64,000 bases of DNA. Source: JAGWBD01 sp965197455. Its GTDB lineage: Bacteria; Chloroflexota; Anaerolineae; Aggregatilineales; Phototrophicaceae. The stretch's first letter is position 1, and every line of letters begins with the position of its first letter. Below are positions 56,987-64,000 of the stretch, piece after piece. The notes under the pieces were generated by a model. That model saw nothing but the letters and a program-made list of their open reading frames with translations, made no database searches and had not been told where the DNA came from. The DNA lies in NCBI GenBank assembly GCA_965197455.1, contig OZ240208.1, forward strand, positions 62,001 through 126,000, given 5' to 3'. The position numbers were made by a program, and so were the translations under genes.

Positions 56987-58735
56987 TCAGGATTCCGAAA
57001 CGAATTGTTGTTCTGCTTGCTGGCGCTCCGGGAGCACCTGCAGCAGTTCGAGCGTGTCCGGGTCAAAGCGCAGCCCGTAGTCCACTGCTGCCTGTTGCAG
57101 CGTGACGAGGCCGGCCTGTAAATCCGCGCGCACGGCTTCCGCCGGACGCGCCAGCGGGTCGCCACGACCGCCTCCGCTACCCGTGATAATACGCACAAGA
57201 TCCCCATTGCACAGGGGGTATCGTGCCAGTTTACCGCGCTGCACCTCCGGCTGCGTCGCGCCTTTGCGGATTACGGCCGCGCTGTTGGAGGAACCCGGCA
57301 GGCCACCGTCCGCGCCCCAGGGCGGGAAACGATGCCGGCCATAGGTGGTCGTCACATGGCCGCCGGGCCCGGTCAGGCGGTAGTCGCGCACCATGCCGCG
57401 TCCGCCGCGCCAGCGACCGGCGCCGTGCGGCGTGATGTCCAGCGCGTAGCGCTCGACCAGCAAGGGATAGCGTACCTCGCAGACTTCCACCGGGATGTTG
57501 CGCGTTTCGCCATTGCCCTGGGCGACCAGGCCGTTCTGGCCGTCGCGGGTGGGCGCTGCGCCCCAGCCGCCGGCCTGCGGCTCGCTCATTACGAAGAGCT
57601 CGCCATTCTCGAAAGTGCCGCTCAGGTTGGTGCCGCAGATGCTGAGGAAATGGCCCGCCGACAGGCGCTCGCTGGCGATGGGCCACAGCGCCTGCCACAG
57701 CAGGTCGATGGCAATCGCGCCGGCCTCCCAGTAGGTCGAGACGGGCGCGGGCCGCTGCGCCGTGAAAATCGTGCCCGGCGGACAGATGACCTTCACAGGC
57801 CGGAAGCAGCCGCCGTTGTTGGGGTAGTCCGGCGCAGTGATGGCCTTGAACATCACGCGCGCCGTCGATTGCAGCCGCGCCCAGGTGCCGTTGACGGGCC
57901 CCGGCACCTGCGGTGAAGAGCCCGTGAAGTCCGCCGTGAAGCTCTCGTCAGTGATGGTGATGCGCACGCGCACGGGGATGGGCTCGTCAGTGAAGCCGTC
58001 ATCGTCCAGGAAGTCCTGCGCTTCCCAGCTGCCCTGCGGCAAGGTTTTCAGCGCATTGCGGGCGACCACCTCGCCCTGGCCCAGCAGACGCTCAATGCTG
58101 GCGCGCAGGGCATCTGCGCCGTGACGCGCGCACATGGCGCGGACGCGCGCTTCGCCGACGCGAATGGCGGCCACGCCGGCATAGAGGTCGCTGAGCGTCA
58201 TGTCCGGCAGGCGTACGTTGGCCGCGATCAGGTCGATGATGTCGTTTAGCGGCTGGCCGGCGTCGTAGACACGCACGGCGGGCAGTTGCAGGCCTTCCTG
58301 GTAAATCTCGGTGGCGTCTGTCGTCCAGCTGCCCGGCGCCATGCCGCCGACTTCGGTCCAGTGGCCCTTGTTGGCGGAGAAGGCCACCAGCTCACCCTCA
58401 TAAAGGATTGGGCCAATCAGGCAGACATCGCTGAGGTGTGTGCCACCGCCGGAATAGGGGTCGTTGGTGGCATAGACATCGCCGGCGCGCATGTTCTCCG
58501 CGCCAAACTTGTCCAGAATCGACTGCACGGCCACGGGCAGCACACCGGTAAAGCCTGGCACACCCTGGGCCTCGGCGATCAGCTCCGCGTCCGCCGTCAA
58601 CAGGGCGCAGGCATAGTCCAGCACCTCGTAGATGATGGGGCTCTTGCTGGCGCGCCCCAGACGCACAAAGCTTTCGTCCGCCGCGGCCTGCAGCTGTTCC
58701 TGAATGATGGTCAGGGTGAAGGGATCATGCGCCAT
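56987..58735 (-). CDS. HyuB-8: conventional hydantoinase B/oxoprolinase family protein
   Basis: This 582-aa HyuB protein has the standard family motifs, unlike the array copies: ATNDPYSGGGTHLSDVCLI (about residues 89-107), NKGHWTEVGGMAPGSW and a Gly-rich GSGGGRGDPLARP loop near the C-terminus. Predicted metal ligands are Asp40, His100, Asp103 and His125. The ATG at 58735 lies inside the end of HyuB-9 (11-base overlap), so the two are translationally coupled. It is a closer relative of HyuB-9 than of the array. Confidence 0.92.
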   Translation of the reverse strand: MAHDPFTLTIIQEQLQAAADESFVRLGRASKSPIIYEVLDYACALLTADAELIAEAQGVPGFTGVLPVAVQSILDKFGAENMRAGDVYATNDPYSGGGTHLSDVCLIGPILYEGELVAFSANKGHWTEVGGMAPGSWTTDATEIYQEGLQLPAVRVYDAGQPLNDIIDLIAANVRLPDMTLSDLYAGVAAIRVGEARVRAMCARHGADALRASIERLLGQGEVVARNALKTLPQGSWEAQDFLDDDGFTDEPIPVRVRITITDESFTADFTGSSPQVPGPVNGTWARLQSTARVMFKAITAPDYPNNGGCFRPVKVICPPGTIFTAQRPAPVSTYWEAGAIAIDLLWQALWPIASERLSAGHFLSICGTNLSGTFENGELFVMSEPQAGGWGAAPTRDGQNGLVAQGNGETRNIPVEVCEVRYPLLVERYALDITPHGAGRWRGGRGMVRDYRLTGPGGHVTTTYGRHRFPPWGADGGLPGSSNSAAVIRKGATQPEVQRGKLARYPLCNGDLVRIITGSGGGRGDPLARPAEAVRADLQAGLVTLQQAAVDYGLRFDPDTLELLQVLPERQQAEQQFVSES

Positions 58736-60473
58736 GGCCGCGCTCCTGCATCTGTGCCTTGCGCAAGGCGGTCGTGGCCTGTTCGTCCACTTCGCCCTCA
58801 CACAGCGCGACGCCGTAGGTTTGCCGCGCGCGCTCCGGAGTGAGGTAGCCCTCGCGCACATCCACCGCCACCCGCGCCGGTTCGCGCTGCAGCGGGTCGC
58901 CATGGCCGCCGCCGACCGCTGTAATCAGGCGCGCGACGTCGCCGCGCAGCAGCCGCTGGCGCGCGCAACGGCCGGCGCGCAGCACCGGCTCATCCTGTCC
59001 GGCGGGGATGATCTCGATGGCGTTGACCGAACCATCAGCGCCGCCGTCCATGCCCCATGGCGGGAACTTGAAGCGGCCAAAGGAGGCGGTCAGGTCGGCC
59101 TGCGCGGATGTCACGCGGTAGTCGCGAATGAGCCCGAAGCCGCCGCGCCAGCGTCCGGCGCCGCCCGCTTCGGTGTTGAAAGCATACTGGTCGACCAGCA
59201 GCGGGTAGCGCGTCTCGCAAACCTCCACCGGCATGATATAGGTCTCGCCGTCACCGGAAGGCACTAGGCCGCTTTGACCGTCGCGGTGGTGCATGGCGCC
59301 CCAGCCGCCGGCCTGCGGCTCGACCAGCACCCAGGGGGTGCCTTCCTCGTCAGTGCCGCTGACGATGGTGCCGCAGATGCTCAGATGATGGCCGACGGGC
59401 AGGCGTTCGCGGGCAATCGGGTACAGCGCGCGCCAGATGAGCTCACTGGCGTAGGCGCCGGTTTCCCAATAGGTGGAGGTCGGCGCAGGCCGTTCGGCGG
59501 TGAAGAGCGTGCCTGGCGGACAAATGATTTCGACGGGGCGGTAGAAACCGTCGTTGGTGGGAGAGTGGGGGTCGAGCAGACACTTGTACATTTCGCGCAC
59601 GCTGACCTGCAGGCCGATGCGCGTGGTGTTGATGGGGCCGACCGCCTGGGGCGCGCAGCCACTGTAGTCGGCCACGAAGCGCTCGCCCTCGATGGTGACC
59701 TTGACGCAGACGTACTGCGGCTCGTCGCCAATGCCGTCGTCGTCCAGCCAGGCCTCGGCCGACCAGCTGCCATCAGGCAGCGCGGCCAGGCGTTCGCGCG
59801 CGACCGTTTCGCCCCGGCCCAGCTGCAGCGCGATGGCCTCGAGCAAGGCGTCAGCGCCGTACTTGTCGCAGATGTTGGCCACACCGCGCGCGCCGGCGTG
59901 CAGCGCGGCAATGCCGGCGTACATGTCGCCCAGCGTCATTTCCGGCAAACGCACGTTGGCCTCGAGGATGTCGAGCAAACCCTGATGCGGCTCGCCGGCG
60001 TGATACAGGCGCAGGGCCGGCAGTTGCAGGCCTTCCTGGTAGATTTCGGTGGAGTCGGTGGTCCAGCTGCCCGGCGCCATGCCGCCCAGCTCGGTCCAGT
60101 GCGCCTTGTTGGCGGCGAAGGCGACCAGTTCGCCAGCGTGAAACAGGGGCATCACCAGCACGACGTCGCTGAGGTGGGTGCCGCCACCGCCCCAGGGGTC
60201 ATTGGTCGCGTAAATATCGCCCGGTTGCAAGGCAGCGCGCGTGAACTTGTCCAGTACCTCGCGCACCGCGAATCCCAGACAGCCGACGAATCCAGGCACG
60301 CCTTCGGCTTCGGCGATCAGTTCACCCTGCGCCGAGATCAGGCCGCAGCCCATGTCCAGCACTTCGTAAATGATGGGGCTTTGCGCGCTGCGACCGTAGG
60401 TGATGAACATCTCTGCGGCGCTGGCGCGCAACATATCACCGATGATTTCCAGCGTGAAAGGATCCCTGCTCAT
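58725..60473 (-). CDS. HyuB-9: conventional hydantoinase B/oxoprolinase family protein
   Basis: This 582-aa HyuB protein starts MSRDPFTLEIIGDMLRASAAE, with ATNDPWGGGGTHLSDVVLV, NKAHWTELGGMAPGSW and the Gly-rich AVGGGHGDPLQREP loop. It is a same-length paralogue of HyuB-8, so this pair is itself a tandem duplication. The ATG overlaps the racemase stop by four bases (ATGA). With HyuA-2 and the racemase it forms a complete racemase/hydantoinase set. Confidence 0.92.
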   Translation of the reverse strand: MSRDPFTLEIIGDMLRASAAEMFITYGRSAQSPIIYEVLDMGCGLISAQGELIAEAEGVPGFVGCLGFAVREVLDKFTRAALQPGDIYATNDPWGGGGTHLSDVVLVMPLFHAGELVAFAANKAHWTELGGMAPGSWTTDSTEIYQEGLQLPALRLYHAGEPHQGLLDILEANVRLPEMTLGDMYAGIAALHAGARGVANICDKYGADALLEAIALQLGRGETVARERLAALPDGSWSAEAWLDDDGIGDEPQYVCVKVTIEGERFVADYSGCAPQAVGPINTTRIGLQVSVREMYKCLLDPHSPTNDGFYRPVEIICPPGTLFTAERPAPTSTYWETGAYASELIWRALYPIARERLPVGHHLSICGTIVSGTDEEGTPWVLVEPQAGGWGAMHHRDGQSGLVPSGDGETYIMPVEVCETRYPLLVDQYAFNTEAGGAGRWRGGFGLIRDYRVTSAQADLTASFGRFKFPPWGMDGGADGSVNAIEIIPAGQDEPVLRAGRCARQRLLRGDVARLITAVGGGHGDPLQREPARVAVDVREGYLTPERARQTYGVALCEGEVDEQATTALRKAQMQERGHGA

Positions 60474-61258
60474 TGCGGCTGCGCAACCTCCGCCAGGCGC
60501 ACGCCCACGGGCGCGCTGTCGCCGAAGAAGCCGCGCCGCACAACCTCATCAGTGGGTGGAGCCTCGCTGCCGCCAACGCGCGAAGGCAGCCAGTCGAAGC
60601 GCAGCCGTGTCTCGGCCACCATTTCCGCGGTCTTCAAAGCCGACAGCACCGGGTCCAGCACCGGCACCCCCAGCTCATCCTGCATCTTGCGGTAGAAGCC
60701 GTATTCCGCCGTGCAGCCGAGGATGAGCAGCTCGGCGCCGTCCTGCTCGACCGCTGCACGTCCGGCCTCCAGCAGCCGCTCACAGGTCAAATTGTGGTCG
60801 ACCTGGAAATCGCGCACGCCCAGGCCCAGCGTCCGGAACGAGGCGAGCTGTTCGCCGTGACCATACAGCAACAGGTTCTCGCGCATCTTGGGAATCCACT
60901 TGCGCCGCCCGACCAGCACCGAGAAGCGATGTCCCAGCATGGCCGCGATGGCGCTGCTGGACTGGCAGGGGGCCACCACCGGTGCCCTGCCCGAAACCTC
61001 GCGCGCCTCGCGCAGACCCACGTCGTAGAAGCAACCAATGATGATGGCGTCGAAGGCCGGCGCCTCGTGCCAGGTGATGCGCACAATGTCGGCGATGACC
61101 TGGGCCTCGTAGGCGTGATACTCGACGTGATGCGGTCGACCTTCAGGCAGCGCGACCAGTTCAATCTCCGTCTCCAGGCGTTTGGCGGCCAGCAACGCGT
61201 CATAAATGCCGGCGTCCAGCGCGTCAGCCCCTATTGGGTCGATATAGAGCAGTCTCAT
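60470..61258 (-). CDS. Asp/Glu/hydantoin racemase family protein
   Basis: This 262-aa cofactor-independent racemase has two catalytic cysteines expected from the fold: one in IIIGCFYDVG (about residue 76) and one in LILGCTAEYGF (about residue 182). Hydantoin racemases, maleate isomerases and Asp/Glu racemases share this pattern. SSAIAAMLGHRFSVL links the two halves. It overlaps HyuA-2 and HyuB-9 by four bases each, so it belongs to the hydantoinase operon. Racemisation of a 5-substituted hydantoin or of an amino-acid-like intermediate would let the locus consume both enantiomers. It could also act on allantoin-like compounds. Confidence 0.87.
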   Translation of the reverse strand: MRLLYIDPIGADALDAGIYDALLAAKRLETEIELVALPEGRPHHVEYHAYEAQVIADIVRITWHEAPAFDAIIIGCFYDVGLREAREVSGRAPVVAPCQSSSAIAAMLGHRFSVLVGRRKWIPKMRENLLLYGHGEQLASFRTLGLGVRDFQVDHNLTCERLLEAGRAAVEQDGAELLILGCTAEYGFYRKMQDELGVPVLDPVLSALKTAEMVAETRLRFDWLPSRVGGSEAPPTDEVVRRGFFGDSAPVGVRLAEVAQPQ

Positions 61259-63309
61259 GCCGGTTCCTCCCCCTCAATGTGGATGAAGCCGAAGCGGTCG
61301 CGCCAGGCACGTTGCTGCGGAAAAACGAGGATGGTGGCTGTGGCTTCCTCGATGACGGCGGGGCCGGCGACCGCTTCATCAACCGGCAGGCGCTCGCGTT
61401 CATAGATGTGCGCCAGCATGGCCTGCGGCTCGTCAAACAGCACCTCGCGTTGACCCTTGCCCGCGCCCGCGAGCGTGAGACCATCAGCATTGATGGCTTC
61501 GATTTCCGGCGCCGCCACCTTGCCGAAGGCGGTGACGTGGAAGTTCACCAGCTCAACCGGCGTATCCAGTCGGAAGGTGTAGGTCTGTTCATGCACCTGA
61601 TGGAAGCGCTCCAGCAGCACGTTGACGGCCTGCGCGTCGATGCGTCCTTCCGGCAGCACCACCTTGACCGTGTGCTCCTGGCCCAGATATCGCATGTCGG
61701 CATGGCGCTCGCTGCGGATGTCAACCGCGTCAACGCCCTCGTCGTCCAGTTCACCGCACACCCGCTCGTTCATGTCGGCAAAGGTGGCGTCCAGCGCTGC
61801 TGCCGCGTCCCTGTTGACGCGCGTGATGCGCGTGCGGATGACATCGCGGCGCAAGTCGCTCATCAACATACCCCAGGCAGAAAAGACGCCGGGCCGGTCG
61901 GGGACGACGACCTTGCGCGTCTGCAGCTCGCGCGTCAAGGCGGCCCCGTGCAGCGCGCCGCCACCGCCAAAGGGCAGCAGTACGAAGTCGCGCGGGTCGT
62001 GGCCGCGGCGCACAGAAACCAGCTTGAGCGCGTTGATCATGTTGGCGTCAGCGATGCGAATGATGCCCAGCGCCGCCTCGGCGACCGTCAGGCCAAAGTG
62101 CGCGGCGATCGGCTGCAGGGCTTCCTGCGCCCGCGTCAGGCTAAGCTGGATGCGCCCGCCCAGAAAGTAGCCGGGGTTGATGCGTCCGGCGACCAGGTTG
62201 GCATCGGTGAGCGTGGGCTCCTCGCCAACCCCCTGACAGGCCGGCCCAGGGTCGGCGCCGGCGCTTTGCGGCCCCACGCGCAGCGCGCCGCTCTCGTCCA
62301 CATGGGCGATGGAACCGCCGCCCGCGCCAATTTCGACGATGTCGACGGTGGGCACCAGGATGGGGTAGCCGGCGCGGCGCCGGTCATGTTCGATCTTGTA
62401 GTCGCTGGTAATGCGTGGCGCGCCATCCAGCACCAGCGAGCACTTGGCCGTGGTCCCGCCCACGTCCAGCGAGATGACGTTCGGCTCACCAATCAGCATG
62501 CCAATTCTGGCGGCGCCGATGACGCCCGCGACCGGGCCGGATTCGACCAGGTTGACCGGCAACTGGCGGCCGGCGGCGAAGCTGGCGCTGCCGCCGTTGG
62601 ATTGCATCACGTGCAGCGTGCGTGGCTCGATGCCCATTTCGTCCAGGTCGCGCTCGAGGTTGTTCAGATAGCGCGCCACGATGGGCTGGACGTAACTGTT
62701 GAGCACGGCAGTGTTGCTGCGCTCGAATTCGCGCCACTCCTGCGTGATCTGGTGCGAGAGCGTGACCGGCAAGTCTGGCGCCAGTTCGGCCAGAATGGCG
62801 CCGCACTCCAGTTCGTGCTGCGGGTTGATGTAGCTGTGCAGCAAGCAGACCGCGATGGCCTCCACGCCGCCGTCCAGCAGCTGCTGCGCTGCCTGCGCCA
62901 CATCCGCGCGCTCCAGCGGCTGCAACACCTCGCCTCGAAAGTTCAGACGCTCGCGCACTTCCAGGCGCAGTCGGCGCGGCACGAAAGGCGTCGGCTTCAC
63001 GTAGGTCATGTTGTAGATGTCGGGGCGGTTGGCGCGCCCGATTTCCAGCACATCGCGGAAGCCGCTGGTGGTGATCAGCCCGGTGCACACGCCCTTGCGT
63101 TCGGTCAGCGCGTTGATGACCAGCGTGGTGCCATGCACGAGGAAGGATGTGGCGCGCGCGTCCTGTTCGCTGTGCCGGATGGCCGCGACGACGCCGGCGC
63201 CGAAGTCCTGCGGCGTGGTCGGTACCTTGGTGCTGCCGATGCTGCCATTGTGCTCGTCCTGCCAGACCAGGTCCGTGAAGGTACCGCCAATGTCGGTCGC
63301 GACGCGCAT
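61255..63309 (-). CDS. HyuA-2: hydantoinase A/oxoprolinase family ATPase
   Basis: This 684-aa HyuA-type ATPase starts MRVATDIGGTFTDLVWQDE and has the VHGTTLVINALTER, SLDVGGTTAKCSLV, AGADPGPACQGVG and GGGGALHGAALTREL signatures. The start at 63309 is the ATG giving the correct phosphate-1 loop; an upstream in-frame ATG would add 17 unrelated residues. It is a paralogue of HyuA-1. It overlaps the racemase by four bases and starts two bases before the ATPase stop region, so transcription continues from the ABC transporter. It probably pairs with HyuB-8 and HyuB-9. Confidence 0.93.
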   Translation of the reverse strand: MRVATDIGGTFTDLVWQDEHNGSIGSTKVPTTPQDFGAGVVAAIRHSEQDARATSFLVHGTTLVINALTERKGVCTGLITTSGFRDVLEIGRANRPDIYNMTYVKPTPFVPRRLRLEVRERLNFRGEVLQPLERADVAQAAQQLLDGGVEAIAVCLLHSYINPQHELECGAILAELAPDLPVTLSHQITQEWREFERSNTAVLNSYVQPIVARYLNNLERDLDEMGIEPRTLHVMQSNGGSASFAAGRQLPVNLVESGPVAGVIGAARIGMLIGEPNVISLDVGGTTAKCSLVLDGAPRITSDYKIEHDRRRAGYPILVPTVDIVEIGAGGGSIAHVDESGALRVGPQSAGADPGPACQGVGEEPTLTDANLVAGRINPGYFLGGRIQLSLTRAQEALQPIAAHFGLTVAEAALGIIRIADANMINALKLVSVRRGHDPRDFVLLPFGGGGALHGAALTRELQTRKVVVPDRPGVFSAWGMLMSDLRRDVIRTRITRVNRDAAAALDATFADMNERVCGELDDEGVDAVDIRSERHADMRYLGQEHTVKVVLPEGRIDAQAVNVLLERFHQVHEQTYTFRLDTPVELVNFHVTAFGKVAAPEIEAINADGLTLAGAGKGQREVLFDEPQAMLAHIYERERLPVDEAVAGPAVIEEATATILVFPQQRAWRDRFGFIHIEGEEPA

Positions 63310-63310
63310 G

Positions 63311-64000
63311 TCAGGGCTGACCCTGACCGTTCGGTTGCTCGAAGAGGTGGCAGCGCACAATGTGTTCGCCGCCGGTTGTGGTGACGGGCACCGTCAGCGG
63401 GTCGATGCGGCGGCAATGCTCCATCACCTGCGGGCAGCGCGTGTGGAAGCTGCAGCCGGAGGGGAGATCGACCGGGCTGGGGATCTCGCCGGTGGAGCGG
63501 ATTTGCACCGGACGCAGCGCCTCTTCCTGCTCGGTCAGCACCGGGATGGAAGAGAGCAGCATCTGCGTGTAGGGATGTTGTGGCGATTCAAAGAAGTGCA
63601 TGGTCTCGGCCACTTCAGCGACGCGCCCCAGGTACATGATGGCGACGCGCGTGGCCAGGTTGCGCATCACGCTCAGGTCATGGGTGATGAAGAGGTAGGT
63701 CAGGTTGAGCTCGCGCTGCAGGCGCATGAGCAGGTTGATGACCTTGCCCTGTACCGAGACATCAAGAGCGGAGGTCGGCTCGTCGAGGATGATGAGCGTG
63801 GGGTCGGTGGCCAGGGCGCGCGCAATGGCGATGATCTGGCGTTCGCCACCGCTCAACTGACGCGGGTACTTGTGCATGTAGTCATGCGGCAGATCAACCA
63901 GCTCCAGCAGGCGCATGACCTCGGTGAAGCGATCCTTTTCCGGCTGATGGATGCTCAGTGGCAGCTCGAGAATCTGGCGGATGGTACGGCGCGGGTTGAG
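63311..64000 (-). CDS. Oligopeptide/dipeptide-type ABC transporter ATP-binding protein (OppF/DppF-like), partial
   Basis: The C-terminal 229 residues of an ATPase are visible; the N-terminus with Walker A is beyond the window edge. Visible motifs are the ABC signature LSGGERQIIAIARAL, Walker B LIILDEPTSALD with the D-loop and the switch histidine in LFITHDLSVM. The C-terminus has the oligopeptide-ABC extension with cysteines (GCSFHTRCPQVMEHCR), typical of OppD/F. It is immediately upstream of HyuA-2, which suggests the imported substrate feeds the hydantoinase set. Confidence 0.92.
   Translation of the reverse strand, partial: LNPRRTIRQILELPLSIHQPEKDRFTEVMRLLELVDLPHDYMHKYPRQLSGGERQIIAIARALATDPTLIILDEPTSALDVSVQGKVINLLMRLQRELNLTYLFITHDLSVMRNLATRVAIMYLGRVAEVAETMHFFESPQHPYTQMLLSSIPVLTEQEEALRPVQIRSTGEIPSPVDLPSGCSFHTRCPQVMEHCRRIDPLTVPVTTTGGEHIVRCHLFEQPNGQGQP

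Noticed and set aside
61234..63384. 716-codon plus-strand open frame
   Set aside because: Antisense shadow of HyuA-2, which has all family motifs.

Overview
The window is 64 kb of GC-rich, densely packed bacterial DNA with no rRNA, tRNA, CRISPR array, insertion sequence or prophage that I can recognise. The family mix (hydroxyacid-oxoacid transhydrogenase, stand-alone PdxT, CopC-CopD fusion, MgtE, several HyuA/HyuB genes, ABC transporters with arabinofuranosidase, AddAB-like proteins next to RecJ) and the GC-rich codon use suggest a heterotroph of the Chloroflexota (Caldilineae/Anaerolineae-like) or a similar environmental lineage. This placement is inference; no marker gene is present. Genes abut or overlap almost everywhere and no gene-free stretch exceeds about 160 bases.

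Region 1 (1-5.9 kb, + strand): the end of a 2-oxoacid dehydrogenase E2 gene, E1 alpha, E1 beta and a zinc alcohol dehydrogenase, then a CopC-CopD copper protein with a cytochrome-c-like tail that has lost its haem motif. Region 2 (5.9-25.9 kb, both strands): a small membrane protein, a flavin monooxygenase broken by two frameshifts, a membrane-anchored sulfite-oxidase-type molybdoenzyme, an M19 dipeptidase, a PQQ-type sugar dehydrogenase/UDP-sugar dehydrogenase/FAD oxidoreductase group, a bactofilin-like membrane protein, MgtE, a low-complexity acidic protein, PdxT, an SMP-30 lactonase, a putative U32-like protein and a peptide ABC transporter operon.

Region 3 (26.0-34.8 kb, + strand): a tightly coupled recombination/repair operon (AddB-like SF1 protein, UvrD-like helicase, separate Fe-S PD-(D/E)XK nuclease, RecJ), then a hydroxyacid-oxoacid transhydrogenase.

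Region 4 (34.8-64.0 kb, all - strand) is the most unusual part. In transcription order it holds an Opp/Dpp-type ATPase (running off the window), HyuA-2, an Asp/Glu/hydantoin racemase, two conventional HyuB genes, HyuA-1, seven tandem HyuB paralogues in near-perfect register (start-to-start 1,753 bp five times, then 1,744 bp; six 28-bp spacers), three tandem sugar-binding proteins, one permease pair and a GH51 arabinofuranosidase. The copies form two interleaved subfamilies and at least one is a mosaic, which points to repeated duplication and gene conversion. My reading is a hydantoin/lactam/cyclic-amide catabolic locus in which the catalytic HyuB subunit has been multiplied around one or two HyuA ATPases. 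It sits next to a sugar transporter whose substrate-binding subunit has likewise been multiplied around one permease pair. The enzyme substrates cannot be read from sequence alone.
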